Below are positions 28,071 to 36,981 of a stretch of DNA of 64,000 bases, piece after piece. Every line of letters starts with the position of its first letter. Position 1 is the first letter of the stretch. The position numbers were made by a program, and so were the translations under genes. The notes beneath the pieces were generated by a model, which saw nothing but the letters and a program-made list of their open reading frames with translations, made no database searches and was not told the origin of the DNA. The stretch comes from Pseudomonas sp. ACN8 (GTDB lineage Bacteria > Pseudomonadota > Gammaproteobacteria > Pseudomonadales > Pseudomonadaceae), in NCBI RefSeq assembly GCF_002303925.1, contig NZ_MRCS01000001.1:62001-126000 (forward strand). Reading direction: 5' to 3'.

Positions 28071-28993
28071 ATCCTGATGTTCTGAACAACCAGCACAGTG
28101 ACGAAATCGCTGCGTTTCTGGCCGTGGCCTCGCAAGGCTCGTTTGTCGGGGCTGGCCGGCTATTGCAGCGACACCCGACAATCGTCTCGAAACGCCTCGC
28201 CGCCATGGAGAAACGCCTCGGCGTTCGGCTCGTGGAACGCTCCACCCGCCAGGTTCGAATGACTGAAACCGGTGCCAGGCTGGAGCAGCGCCTGCGCTCG
28301 GCCATCGAGTCGATGAATGAAGCGCAGCAACAAGCGTCCGAGGGCGCCAGCGAAATCCGCGGTACTTTGCGCCTTGCATTGCCGGCCGCCATGGGCAGGC
28401 GTTGGCTTGGCCCGATGCTGCCGGAGTTTCTCAAGGCTCATCCGCATGTCTCGATCCTCGCTGACTATAGCGAGCGTCTGGTCGACATCATCGATGAAGG
28501 TTTTGACGCGGCGATCCGAATCGGAGAGTTGGAAGATAGCCGGTTGATCGCCAAAAAACTGAGTGACCATCGCCGGATACTGTGTGCCTCGCCTGCCTAC
28601 ATCAGACAGCACGGTATGCCCGAAACGCCACAGGACCTGATCAGGCACAATTGCCTTCGCTTCAGCGGCCTTGCGTCTTTTCCCCTGTGGAGACTCCATC
28701 GCGGCAATGAGTTGCAGACGGTTTCTCCCAAAGGAAACCTGACGGCCAATGACAGCGAGTCCTTACTGGCAGCGGCCCGCGCCGATGCGGGAATACTGGG
28801 GGCCGGTGACTGGTTGATGAGTCGTGATATTGCTGCCGGGAGGCTGTTGCATGTCCTTCCTGACTGGCAATTGGACACCGCCGGTGGGGTCTATCTGGTC
28901 AGGCCATCGGCCAGGTTTCCGGGCGCGGTGGTCGTCGCGTTCAAACAATGGATCGAGTCAAAGTTCATCCCCGCGCCCCCATGGGCCGTTTGA
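28067..28993 (+). CDS. LysR-family transcriptional regulator
   Basis: 308 residues. Winged helix-turn-helix at 10-70 (IAAFLAVASQGSFVGAGRLL, RLAAMEKRLGVRLVERSTRQ) and a LysR substrate-binding domain from ~95 (LRLALPAAMGRRWLGPMLPE, DAAIRIGELEDSRLIAKKL). Unusually for LysR it is encoded downstream of and overlapping the oxidoreductase gene rather than divergent from it, so it is made from the same mRNA. It may control this operon through DNA upstream of 27090. Confidence 0.9.
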   Translation: MNPDVLNNQHSDEIAAFLAVASQGSFVGAGRLLQRHPTIVSKRLAAMEKRLGVRLVERSTRQVRMTETGARLEQRLRSAIESMNEAQQQASEGASEIRGTLRLALPAAMGRRWLGPMLPEFLKAHPHVSILADYSERLVDIIDEGFDAAIRIGELEDSRLIAKKLSDHRRILCASPAYIRQHGMPETPQDLIRHNCLRFSGLASFPLWRLHRGNELQTVSPKGNLTANDSESLLAAARADAGILGAGDWLMSRDIAAGRLLHVLPDWQLDTAGGVYLVRPSARFPGAVVVAFKQWIESKFIPAPPWAV

Positions 28994-29084
28994 CTGGCGT
29001 ACCTTCGGCTCCCATCTGACCGACCCATGGCTGCTGGTCATGTGTGTTCATAAAACCAGGTGGTGACTCACTTTTTCCATTGGA

Positions 29085-29180
29085 TCAAAGCCAATACAGG
29101 ATAGCAGTGGACCACAACCAGCCGATGCAGAGGGTGATAGTAAGGTAGATCGCCACAATCATCAGAGGCTGATTCCACAT
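29085..29180 (-). CDS. 31-residue single-span membrane protein
   Basis: A tiny frame with a very strong ribosome site (GGGAGG, six bases before the ATG). It encodes MWNQPLMIVAIYLTITLCIG then WLWSTAILYWL, nearly all hydrophobic with several Trp, which fits one membrane helix. It is the third of three small minus-strand frames beside the cytochrome oxidase locus. Micropeptides of this kind often stabilise respiratory complexes (CydX-type), but similarity to a named family was not recognised. Confidence 0.55.
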   Translation of the reverse strand: MWNQPLMIVAIYLTITLCIGWLWSTAILYWL

Positions 29181-29282
29181 GACACACCTCCCATAACCGC
29201 TTTTGTTGCATGGGTGCCTGGTAAAACGGGCGCTCGTATGAGTACCGCAATCATCAAGCCATTTGAGTGAAAGACGTATTCG

Positions 29283-29438
29283 TCAGAACACTCCAAGGGT
29301 GAACTCCATCGCCAGCACCGCGGACAACGCCAGCGTCATCAGCAACGCGATAAACATCAGGCCCAACTCAGCGAGCTGCTTATAAAGGGCCAGAGGCCGT
29401 TTCGTGATTCGAGCAATCGATTTATTGGTGGAAGCCAT
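29283..29438 (-). CDS. 51-residue single-span membrane protein
   Basis: AGGA lies seven bases before the ATG. The N-terminal half is basic (STNKSIARITKRPLALYKQ), the C-terminal half one hydrophobic span (LGLMFIALLMTLALSAVLAM). The start overlaps the stop of the upstream small frame (TGATG arrangement), which suggests translational coupling. Predicted inner-membrane protein with the N-terminus in the cytoplasm. Family not recognised. Confidence 0.5.
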   Translation of the reverse strand: MASTNKSIARITKRPLALYKQLAELGLMFIALLMTLALSAVLAMEFTLGVF

Positions 29439-29578
29439 CACTCATCCTCACTGTTGCGTGGAGCACGCACCACAGGCTTGACCTGGGCAACACGGCGATG
29501 GAGTTGCATGGTGGTGTTGCGCGTTTCATTTTTCACCCCTCGCGTCATGTCGAATCCGGCGAGCCCCGCCGTCTCCAT
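29438..29578 (-). CDS. Small basic ORF (46 aa), uncertain
   Basis: 46 codons ending exactly at the start of the 51-residue membrane protein. The peptide is hydrophilic and basic (TRNTTMQLHRRVAQVKPVVR) with an acidic end (NSEDE). The ribosome site is poor and a second in-frame ATG exists at 29548. The coupling geometry is the main argument that it is translated. Confidence 0.3.
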   Translation of the reverse strand: METAGLAGFDMTRGVKNETRNTTMQLHRRVAQVKPVVRAPRNSEDE

Positions 29579-29981
29579 GATGTCCGGGACGACAGCTGTT
29601 GCGGGTACCAGGGGTGGTGCAACTAATGAGCCATTTCAATAGTGATAAGAAAAAACTCAAATGAATTAACAAACTGTTTCGGGGGGATTCAAGCGAGAGG
29701 AAGGGTGAGGGGGGAATATTCCTCAAATTTGGTGGCAAACGACTGGTCGGGTGGGTGTAGTCCCCCATTTATGGAGAGAGTAGCGGCCCTGTTTCACCGA
29801 TCGCTTTTGGCAGGGGCTTGCCCCAGAGGCGAGGTGGATTTAGCCGGGCGGGAAGGGCCGCTTCTGTCTGGGGTTTAAACCGGTCGAAGCAATACACTGA
29901 ATTGCGTTTAAAAGCCCCGTGAGTTTCCGGCACCGCACATTACCCCGCGGGGAAACACCGATGCCGGGAATCACGTAACCG
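29579..29981. other. Intergenic region, no clear gene
   Basis: About 400 bases. The part near 29640-29700 is AT-rich and could carry promoters for the small minus-strand genes. A GGTTTAAACC palindrome lies at 29873-29882. No convincing coding frame. Confidence 0.4.
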
Positions 29982-30320
29982 CTACTCGAGCAGTTGATCA
30001 ATCAACACCGCGTTGGTGTAGATCAAACTGCCGTCGCTCGCTCGGTGCCCAACCAGATGGAACTGTCCGCGGTCGTGGTGCAGATAGACACGCATCTGGC
30101 AGTCGGACAAGGGGGCGTATCCCTCGGGCATGATCAACTCCATCGAATCCATATCGACATCGACCATGGCTTCCCGATCGTGGGTCTTCTGCAAGCGCTC
30201 TTCAGCTTCCTCCAGACGCAGATGCAGAGATCCATCGACGTTGAAATGGACTTCCCCCATCGGGGTGGACTTTTGGGCGTTGCCGGTTTTGCACCAGCCT
30301 TCGATCGTCAGGGCACTCAT
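29982..30320 (-). CDS. Conserved-looking cytoplasmic protein of unknown function
   Basis: 112 residues with an excellent ribosome site (GGAGG seven bases before the ATG). Hydrophilic, acidic, with a predicted alpha-helical charged segment (LHLRLEEAEERLQKTHD) and beta-like pieces (MRVYLHHDRGQFHLVGHR, SLIYTNAVLIDQLLE). One Cys near the start (GWCKTG). No family recognised. Divergent from the cytochrome oxidase operon. Confidence 0.6.
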   Translation of the reverse strand: MSALTIEGWCKTGNAQKSTPMGEVHFNVDGSLHLRLEEAEERLQKTHDREAMVDVDMDSMELIMPEGYAPLSDCQMRVYLHHDRGQFHLVGHRASDGSLIYTNAVLIDQLLE

Positions 30321-30635
30321 GACGAAACCTCCAGTTGGATTGCTGGACTCTGTGGCTGTCGTCCCTGCTCAATGCCATCACTCATGTTTGATGACTACTC
30401 AATGGCAGAGTTCGTCTTTTGGCACTGCTTCCGACCGATCTCTGCTGTTCGTCATCAGACATTCAGTATAGCCGGTCGCCGGACCTCGCTGGCCAAGCCC
30501 ACGGTACAACCCGATGGGCTCTATACTTCTTACGGACTTTGCCGCCCGGACGGGTGGTATTTGTCTGCCTTGCTTGGATGTCAGTGGCGATGCTTTTGCA
30601 TAACCAATGAACAACAGGAATAGGATGAAGAGGAA
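30321..30635. other. Promoter region of the oxidase operon
   Basis: 315 bases between divergent genes. It must hold promoters for both the 112-residue protein and the oxidase operon, but no clear -35/-10 pair, operator or exact ANR/FNR site was found. A TTGAT...CTCAA sequence at 30388-30402 has the wrong spacing. Confidence 0.4.
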
Positions 30636-32108
30636 ATGGCAATAGCAATTATCCTGATACTCATCGTTATTGCATCAGTGCTATTCCACATACTGGCGCC
30701 CTGGCACGCGACGCCGGCGGCTTCCAACTGGGGGTCCATAGACACCACCCTGTTCATCACCCTGATCATCAGCGGAATATTCTTCATTGCCATCACGGTA
30801 TTCATGGCAGTCGCGGTGATGCGATATCGTCACAAGGAGGGTGCCAGGGCGGCCTACCAGCCGGAAAACAAAAAGCTGGAACTGTGGTTGATTATCGTGA
30901 CCTCACTAGGTATTGCCGGGATGTTGGCGCCAGGCCTGGTTGTCTACAACGACTTCATCCGGGTGCCGAAAGAGGCCTACGAACTTGAAGTAATTGCCCA
31001 GCAGTGGCAGTGGGCCTTTCGTTTTCCCGGCCAGGACGGGAAGTTGGGCAAGTCGGATATCAGGTTTGTCGATTCGGCCAATCCCCTCGGCGTTGATCCC
31101 AAGGATCCTGCCGGGCAGGACGATGTGCTTGTCATGAATAATGAGGTTCGCCTGCCGCTCGATCGGCCGGTGAAAGTCTTGCTGCGGGCCAAAGATGTCC
31201 TGCACGATTTCTATGTACCGCAAATTCGCAGCAAGATGGATATGGTGCCTGGGATGGTGTCGTACTTTTGGTTTACGCCGACTAAAACCGGAAAATACGA
31301 AGTCCTTTGCGCTGAGTTCTGTGGCGTAGGTCATTACAACATGCGCGGCCATATGATCGTGGAAGAGCAGGGCGTCTTCGATCAATGGCTCAAAGGCCAA
31401 CCGACTTTTGCGCAGACATTGACGACAGCGGCCAAACCCGGTCGAGACAGCGTGGTGGAAAAAGGCCGCCAGTTGGTCGAACAACTCGGCTGCAAGGCCT
31501 GCCATAGCCAGGATGGCGGTGCCAGTCTCGGCCCGGGATGGAAAGGGTTGTACGGCCGCACTGAACAGCTTGCCGATGGCACCCGTGTGCAGGTCGACGA
31601 GGCCTACCTGAAGGAGTCGATTCTCGATCCGAAGGCCCGACTGGTGCAGGGCTACCCGCCGGTCATGGTGGCCTATACTCTCAAGGACGATGAACTGGGT
31701 GCTGTCATCGCCCTGATCAAATCACTGGGTGCCGCGGGGCAAGACGATGAACCTTCGACCGGCGAAGCTTCGAGCCCGGGTGAAGACCTGGTGGCGCAGG
31801 GGCAGCGGCTGGCCGGGTCGCTCGGCTGTCTGGCTTGCCACAGTGTCGATGGCAACAAGGGCGTCGGCCCCAGCTGGCAGGGCCTGTATGGCAAGACGGA
31901 AACCTTTGCCGACGATACGAGCGTAAAGGTCGATGAGGGCTATCTCAAGGATTCGGTTCTTCATCCCAACGCCAAAATCGTCAAGGGCTATGCCGCCGTC
32001 ATGCCGGCTCTGGCTCCAAGTGACGAGGAGCTGAATGCACTGATCGCTTTCATCAAGTCCAAAGCGAATGCTGACACTGATGCGAACAACGCGGAGCCAG
32101 GGAAGTAG
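30636..32108 (+). CDS. ctaC: Cytochrome c oxidase subunit II with two fused cytochrome c domains (caa3-type)
   Basis: 490 residues. Three N-terminal hydrophobic segments (about 3-23, 38-62, 83-105), then the CuA cupredoxin domain with C225-AEF-C229 and H233 in CAEFCGVGHYNMRGHM. After it come two c-type haem domains: CKACH at 286-290 and CLACH at 398-402, with Met-containing distal segments VQGYPPVM and VKGYAAVM. Fusion of one cytochrome c is usual in caa3 oxidases; two in tandem gives a di-haem subunit. The haem domains accept electrons and pass them to CuA. First gene of the operon; subunit I starts 49 bases later. Confidence 0.95.
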   Translation: MAIAIILILIVIASVLFHILAPWHATPAASNWGSIDTTLFITLIISGIFFIAITVFMAVAVMRYRHKEGARAAYQPENKKLELWLIIVTSLGIAGMLAPGLVVYNDFIRVPKEAYELEVIAQQWQWAFRFPGQDGKLGKSDIRFVDSANPLGVDPKDPAGQDDVLVMNNEVRLPLDRPVKVLLRAKDVLHDFYVPQIRSKMDMVPGMVSYFWFTPTKTGKYEVLCAEFCGVGHYNMRGHMIVEEQGVFDQWLKGQPTFAQTLTTAAKPGRDSVVEKGRQLVEQLGCKACHSQDGGASLGPGWKGLYGRTEQLADGTRVQVDEAYLKESILDPKARLVQGYPPVMVAYTLKDDELGAVIALIKSLGAAGQDDEPSTGEASSPGEDLVAQGQRLAGSLGCLACHSVDGNKGVGPSWQGLYGKTETFADDTSVKVDEGYLKDSVLHPNAKIVKGYAAVMPALAPSDEELNALIAFIKSKANADTDANNAEPGK

Positions 32109-32157
32109 CCGTAAAGCAGCCAGGAAAACACTGAAACTTCGGCAGGAGGGTGACGTG

Positions 32158-33930
32158 ATGGCCTATGCGGAGCAAGCCGAAACAGAAGCGCTGCACGAGC
32201 CCAAAAGTTTCCTGACCAAATACATCTGGAGTCAGGACCACAAGGTCATAGCCATTCAATATTCGTTGACGGCCATCTTCGTGGGACTTATCGCGTTGGT
32301 GTTGTCCGGCTTGATGCGCATGCAGATAGGCTTTCCCGGCAGTTTGGCGTTCATGGACGCCAGTACTTACTATCAGGCGATGACCATGCACGGCATGATC
32401 ATGGTCATTTATTTGCTCACGGCCTTGTTTCTGGGTGGCTTCGGCAACTATCTGATCCCGCTGATGGTGGGCGCCCGCGACATGGTCTTCCCCTATGTCA
32501 ACATGCTCAGTTACTGGTTTTACCTGGTGGCGGTACTGGTGTTGCTCAGCAGTTTTTTTGTCCCGGGCGGCCCCACAGGTTCCGGCTGGACGCTCTATCC
32601 GCCACAGTCGATCACCCAGGGGACACCGGGGGTCGAGTGGGGCATTGTCCTGATGCTCGTCTCACTGGCGATTTTCATTGTCGCGGCCACCATGGGCGGG
32701 TTGAACTACGTCACCACGGTGTTGCAGGCGCGCACGCACGGCATGACCCTGTTTCGCATGCCGCTCTCGGTATGGGGCATCTTCATGGCCTCGATCATGG
32801 CCTTGCTGGCGTTCCCGGCATTGTTTGTCAGTGCGGTGATGATGCTGTTCGACAAGCTGTTGGGCACCAGCTTCTTCATGCCGGCGATGATCTCGCTGGG
32901 GCAGCAGCTCGATCACCAGGGTGGCAGCCCGATATTGTTCCAGCACCTGTTCTGGTTCTTCGGCCACCCGGAGGTCTACATCGTTGCACTCCCTGCGTTT
33001 GGCCTGGTTTCCGACTTGATCAGTACCCATGCGCGTAAAAATATCTTCGGTTATCGAATGATGGTGTGGGCCATTATTGCGATTGGCGTACTCAGTTTCG
33101 TGGTCTGGGCACACCATATGTATGTCAGCGGAATGAACCCGTACTTTGGCTTTTTCTTCGCCGTCACCACCTTGATCATCGCGGTGCCGACCGCGCTGAA
33201 AGTCTATAACTGGGTATTGACCCTGTGGCGGGGCGACATCCACCTGACCGTGCCAATGCTGTTTGCCCTGGCCTTTATCGTCACCTTCCTGGTCGGTGGT
33301 CTGACCGGGTTGTTTCTCGGCAATGTGATCGTGGACATACCGCTCTCGGACACCTATTTCGTCGTGGCCCACTTTCATATGGTCATGGGGGTCGCTCCGG
33401 TACTGGTGGTGTTCGGCGGCATTTATCACTGGTACCCGAAAGTCACTGGGCGCATGTGGAACGACACCCTGGGCAAGCTGCATTTCTGGATTACCTTTCT
33501 GGGCACCTACGCCATCTTCTTCCCCATGCACTACCTGGGTTTCCAGGGCATGCCCCGTCGTTACTACGCCTATGAAAACTACGCGTTCATCCCGCAGTCC
33601 GCGCAAGACTTGAATGCCTTCATTACGGTGGTCGCATTGACTGTCGGCGTTTCCCAGTTGCTGTTCCTGTTCAACCTGACCTGGAGTGCATTCAAGGGCA
33701 AGCCGGCAGGCGGTAATCCCTGGGGCGCGGCCAGCCTGGAATGGCAAACGCCGGACACTCCGCCGAAACACGGTAACTGGGGAGAGAAATTGCCGGTCGT
33801 GCATCGCTGGGCGTATGACTACAGTGTGCCGGGGATCGAGCAGGATTTCGTGCCGCAAACGGTCTCCGCCGAGGAACTGGAGCAGATGCGGCAACTCAGT
33901 GCCGGAACCAGGGCGGACATCAAGACATGA
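32158..33930 (+). CDS. ctaD: Cytochrome c oxidase subunit I
   Basis: 590 residues from the ATG at 32158 (AGGAGGG upstream). Twelve membrane helices. Haem and CuB ligands: MTMHGMIMVIY (low-spin haem His), WFFGHPEVYIVALP (CuB His, cross-linked Tyr and the proton-channel Glu), WAHHMY (CuB His pair) and VVAHFHMVMG (both haem His). HPEV with Glu marks an A1-type oxidase. The D-channel segment FGNYLIPLMVGARDMVFPYV differs at the usual APD/PRMN positions. It reduces O2 to water and pumps protons. Its 3' end overlaps the next gene by four bases. Confidence 0.96.
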   Translation: MAYAEQAETEALHEPKSFLTKYIWSQDHKVIAIQYSLTAIFVGLIALVLSGLMRMQIGFPGSLAFMDASTYYQAMTMHGMIMVIYLLTALFLGGFGNYLIPLMVGARDMVFPYVNMLSYWFYLVAVLVLLSSFFVPGGPTGSGWTLYPPQSITQGTPGVEWGIVLMLVSLAIFIVAATMGGLNYVTTVLQARTHGMTLFRMPLSVWGIFMASIMALLAFPALFVSAVMMLFDKLLGTSFFMPAMISLGQQLDHQGGSPILFQHLFWFFGHPEVYIVALPAFGLVSDLISTHARKNIFGYRMMVWAIIAIGVLSFVVWAHHMYVSGMNPYFGFFFAVTTLIIAVPTALKVYNWVLTLWRGDIHLTVPMLFALAFIVTFLVGGLTGLFLGNVIVDIPLSDTYFVVAHFHMVMGVAPVLVVFGGIYHWYPKVTGRMWNDTLGKLHFWITFLGTYAIFFPMHYLGFQGMPRRYYAYENYAFIPQSAQDLNAFITVVALTVGVSQLLFLFNLTWSAFKGKPAGGNPWGAASLEWQTPDTPPKHGNWGEKLPVVHRWAYDYSVPGIEQDFVPQTVSAEELEQMRQLSAGTRADIKT

Positions 33931-34619
33931 ACAGGCTGCTATTGAGAAACGCCGACGGCGCTGATCCCGGCGGCAGCTGGAGTCGCGACCCTGAGGGTAT
34001 TCAGGCCGCCGAGGATGCCAATAGAAGGCAAACCGCAAGGGTAGGGCTGCGCTTGTTTCTGGTGGTGGTCAGTTCGTTGTTCTTCCTCTTCCTGATCGCC
34101 TTCATTGCCCGTTCACAAATGGCCGACTGGCTCCCCCTGACAGAGCCTTTGGCGCCGTTAGGCAATCTGCGGCCGCTCTGGTTGAATTCGGCATTTCTGG
34201 TATTGAGTTGCATCGCACTGCAAGGGTCGCGCATGGCCGCGCGAAAGGCTCGGCCGGGCGCAACTGTCGTTGGTTTTGCATTGGGGGGTGTCTTTGCCAT
34301 TGCCTTTCTGGCGGGGCAACTCTGGGTCTGGCAGCAGTTTGTCGCCTGGGGCTACTTTGTCGCCGGCAATCCGGCCAACAGTTTCTTCTACCTGTTGACC
34401 GGCCTGCATGGGCTCCACCTGCTGGGCGGGCTGATCGCCTGGTGCTGGATCGTCGCCAGATTCCTGCGTCATGTGCCACAGGCGCAACTTGGCGCCGGCG
34501 TCGAGCTCTGTGCCATCTATTGGCACTACTTGCTGGGCCTTTGGTTCGTGCTTTTCGCGCTGCTGGCCAGCACGCCGCAAACCTATGAAGCCATCGCCAG
34601 ATTCTGCGGCCTGAGGTAA
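33927..34619 (+). CDS. Cytochrome c oxidase subunit III-like protein (first copy)
   Basis: 230 residues with a hydrophilic start (ADGADPGGSWSRDPEGIQAA) and five or so membrane helices. YLLTGLHGLHLLGGLIAW matches the conserved GxHGxHVxxG helix of subunit III, and ELCAIYWHYLLGLWFVLFAL the last helix. It is more divergent than the second copy encoded next. Two subunit III genes in a row are also known in the coxMNOP cluster of Bradyrhizobium. Overlaps subunit I by four bases. Confidence 0.88.
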   Translation: MNRLLLRNADGADPGGSWSRDPEGIQAAEDANRRQTARVGLRLFLVVVSSLFFLFLIAFIARSQMADWLPLTEPLAPLGNLRPLWLNSAFLVLSCIALQGSRMAARKARPGATVVGFALGGVFAIAFLAGQLWVWQQFVAWGYFVAGNPANSFFYLLTGLHGLHLLGGLIAWCWIVARFLRHVPQAQLGAGVELCAIYWHYLLGLWFVLFALLASTPQTYEAIARFCGLR

Positions 34620-34624
34620 CAGCC

Positions 34625-35338
34625 ATGGCATTGCACTCACAAGCCCAAGTCGAGCCCCGTTCATCCAATCCACCAGGTTCGCCGCCTGCACCGGGATGGC
34701 AGGGCATCGCCAGCGATTGGTCCTCGGATAAAGAGGCCTTCAAGCAGGTGCCCTGGGGCAAGGCGATGATGTGGATATTCCTGCTCAGCGATACGTTTAT
34801 ATTCACCTGTTTTCTGACCGGCTACATGTCGGTACGCATGACCATCACCAGCGCCTGGCCGAACCCCAGTGAAGTGTTCGCATTGACGATCGGCGGCAGG
34901 GAAATCCCGCTTATTCTGATCGCCATCATGACTTTTGTGCTGATCAGCAGCAGCGGCACCATGGCCATGGCCGTCAATTTCGCCTATCGCCGTAATCGCG
35001 CGAAAACCACGGCGCTGATGCTGGCCACGGCTGCCCTGGGGGTGACTTTCGTCAGCATGCAGGCATTCGAATGGAGCAAGCTGATCGCAGAAGGGGTCCG
35101 TCCCTGGGGGAACCCCATGGGAGCCGCGCAATTTGGTGCCAGCTTTTTCATGATTACCGGATTTCACGGACTGCATGTATCAATCGGCGCCCTCTATCTC
35201 AGCATTGTGGCGCTGAAAGTATGGCGCGGAGACTATGAGCGCTCCGGAAACTATCAGAACGTCGAGATAGCCGGACTCTATTGGCACTTCGTGGATTTGG
35301 TGTGGGTATTTATTTTTGCATTCTTCTATTTATGGTAG
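34625..35338 (+). CDS. ctaE: Cytochrome c oxidase subunit III (second copy)
   Basis: 237 residues. A Pro-rich hydrophilic N-terminus is followed by membrane helices with FLLSDTFIFTCFLTGYMSVR, MQAFEWSKLI, FFMITGFHGLHVSIGALYL and VEIAGLYWHFVDLVWVFIFA, all standard subunit III features. It stabilises the subunit I core. Begins six bases after the first subunit III gene. Confidence 0.93.
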   Translation: MALHSQAQVEPRSSNPPGSPPAPGWQGIASDWSSDKEAFKQVPWGKAMMWIFLLSDTFIFTCFLTGYMSVRMTITSAWPNPSEVFALTIGGREIPLILIAIMTFVLISSSGTMAMAVNFAYRRNRAKTTALMLATAALGVTFVSMQAFEWSKLIAEGVRPWGNPMGAAQFGASFFMITGFHGLHVSIGALYLSIVALKVWRGDYERSGNYQNVEIAGLYWHFVDLVWVFIFAFFYLW

Positions 35339-35351
35339 AGGAGCACGAGTG

Positions 35352-35669
35352 ATGGCACATGCTCAGGGTCAGCAACATCCAATCAGTTTGTACCTTAAGA
35401 TCTGGGGGCTGTTATTTGTCCTCAGCACGCTGTCGTACCTTGTCGATTATTTCCACTTCCATGGTTATCTTCGGTGGTCTCTGATTATCACTTTCATGTT
35501 GTTGAAGGCAGGTTTGATTGTCTCCATCTTCATGCATATGGCATGGGAGCGCCTGGCGATGGTCTACGCCATATTGGTGCCACCATTGTGTTTACTGGTG
35601 CTCATCGGGCTGATGGCCACCGAGGCAGACTATGTCTTCCTCAGCCGGGTCATTTTCTTTGGTCAGTAA
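35352..35669 (+). CDS. Cytochrome c oxidase subunit IV (prokaryotic COX4 type)
   Basis: 105 residues from the ATG at 35352 (GAGGAG upstream). Three hydrophobic helices: LKIWGLLFVLSTLSYLVDYF, the conserved FMLLKAGLIVSIFMHMAWER and LVPPLCLLVLIGLMATEADY. The middle segment, with Lys and HM, is typical of the bacterial COX4 family. Last gene of the oxidase operon. Confidence 0.88.
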   Translation: MAHAQGQQHPISLYLKIWGLLFVLSTLSYLVDYFHFHGYLRWSLIITFMLLKAGLIVSIFMHMAWERLAMVYAILVPPLCLLVLIGLMATEADYVFLSRVIFFGQ

Positions 35670-35699
35670 GCAGCGTTCGGATGGCCTCGAGTCTCCGGG

Positions 35700-36260
35700 C
35701 TAACCGGATATCACTCGCTTGAACTGATGCCATTTGTGCTGCCAGGCCACCGTCCAGTGGGGGGCTGCCGCTCCCGTGCCGGCGATCTTCAGCTTCGGAT
35801 GCTGTTTGATGACCTGATCCAGTACCGATTCCTGATTCGGTTCAACATCCACGAAGAAGATATGTTTGCCTTCTTTTACTGCCTGTTTGAAATTGCGGAA
35901 GTGAGTGTTCGGCACCTGGAAGCCAAAAAAACCGCCTTCCCAGATGCAGAAGCCCAATACAACAATGGCAAGGAAGATAAAGGGCATCCAGCCTGCGGCG
36001 GATTCGGTCCAGCCCATCCAATAGGCGCCAACCAGTACCAATGCCGCGAGTGGCACACCGATCACCGCACCAATCTCACCAGAGTGAACAGCATCCTGTT
36101 CCATTAACGAGCTGATCTCGTGGAGGTGATGTTCTTCTACATCAGCAACTTTTTCACTGAGTACATGAATCTGTTCGGAATTGATGCCGCTGGCTTCTAA
36201 TTCATATTCAACGTTTTCAAGATCGTTGAGATTGTCACTGATGTAATAGTGCCGGTTCAT
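35700..36260 (-). CDS. Membrane protein with N-terminal YflT-like stress domain
   Basis: 186 residues from the ATG at 36260, with GGAGG seven bases upstream. The start, YYISDNLNDLENVEYELEAS followed by QIHVLSEKVADVEEHHLHEI, resembles small general-stress modules (YflT/DUF1269 type). Two adjacent membrane helices (VIGVPLAALVLVGAYWMGWT; WMPFIFLAIVVLGFCIWEGG) follow, then a soluble tail (HIFFVDVEPNQESVLDQVIK). Convergent with the oxidase operon. Function unknown. Confidence 0.7.
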   Translation of the reverse strand: MNRHYYISDNLNDLENVEYELEASGINSEQIHVLSEKVADVEEHHLHEISSLMEQDAVHSGEIGAVIGVPLAALVLVGAYWMGWTESAAGWMPFIFLAIVVLGFCIWEGGFFGFQVPNTHFRNFKQAVKEGKHIFFVDVEPNQESVLDQVIKQHPKLKIAGTGAAAPHWTVAWQHKWHQFKRVISG

Positions 36261-36392
36261 GCAACACCTCCCATCTCGGGTTGCTGCAGACCTCCTCTGT
36301 CCGGCAGCAGTCGGTAGCTGTACTGTGGGGAACGTTGCACACCCCGTGCAATCTGAAAAAAGTATAGCACTCACTATCCTGCGGATCGGTCG

Positions 36393-36683
36393 CTAGCTGA
36401 TCTGCACAATGACCGGGCCTTCCGTTACGATCGGCGGTTTCGCGTGGATATTCGAGGCATTTTTCTGAATCCATTCACGCGCGACTTTCAGGCTCGCATC
36501 GCTGCCGGCCTTGTCCGTGCAAACAGTCACCGCCGTGCCACCGTCACCCGTATTCAACAGTGTGTAGCTAACGAGGCCAGGCACTGTCCGCAGGGTCGCT
36601 TCGACGTCGGCATTGCGCTCTTCCAACAGCTCGAAAAGCTGCTTTGCTCCAGTACCCAGGTAGGTTCTTATCACCGCATACAT
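36393..36683 (-). CDS. Small ABM-like protein of unknown function
   Basis: 96 residues from the ATG at 36683 (GGGAG upstream). It reads as a ferredoxin-like dimeric alpha/beta-barrel: MYAVIRTYLGTGAKQLFELL, TVPGLVSYTLLNTGDGGTAV, VTVCTDKAGSDASLKVAREW. Proteins of this shape include antibiotic-biosynthesis-monooxygenase-like stress proteins; no catalytic residue is evident. Single-gene unit, 132 bases upstream of the YflT-like gene on the same strand. Confidence 0.65.
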   Translation of the reverse strand: MYAVIRTYLGTGAKQLFELLEERNADVEATLRTVPGLVSYTLLNTGDGGTAVTVCTDKAGSDASLKVAREWIQKNASNIHAKPPIVTEGPVIVQIS

Positions 36684-36981
36684 AGTCGTCTCCCTTGGGA
36701 GTGCCGCCTTTATGCCAATCCGGATCCGTTGATGGCCGCTATCACTTAAGGTTTCGGTTCGTCCTGATTTACTAAGCTTAGCCAAACGCCGGCGACAGTC
36801 GTAATGCGACGACCACCGGCCGTGTTTGGCTGAAGGCAGTCTAGTGGCAGATTAGTGGCTATGCTTGGTCAGCTACCTGTACGTGTTGGGGGGAACACCG
36901 TTCAGCAGGCTCGTGAAAACGTGATCACCTCGCTTCAGGCGTCATCACAAATTGCCCTTGCGCCACGGAGTCGTCACTAAC

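Noticed and set aside
30388..30402. Possible ANR/FNR box upstream of the oxidase operon
   Set aside because: TTGAT and CTCAA are separated by five bases and the right half departs from ATCAA; the spacing and match do not fit an FNR-type site.
32662..34038. Minus-strand 458-codon frame opposite oxidase subunit I
   Set aside because: Complementary reading of a membrane-protein gene; composition rich in His, Gln and Arg, as expected for antisense of hydrophobic codons.
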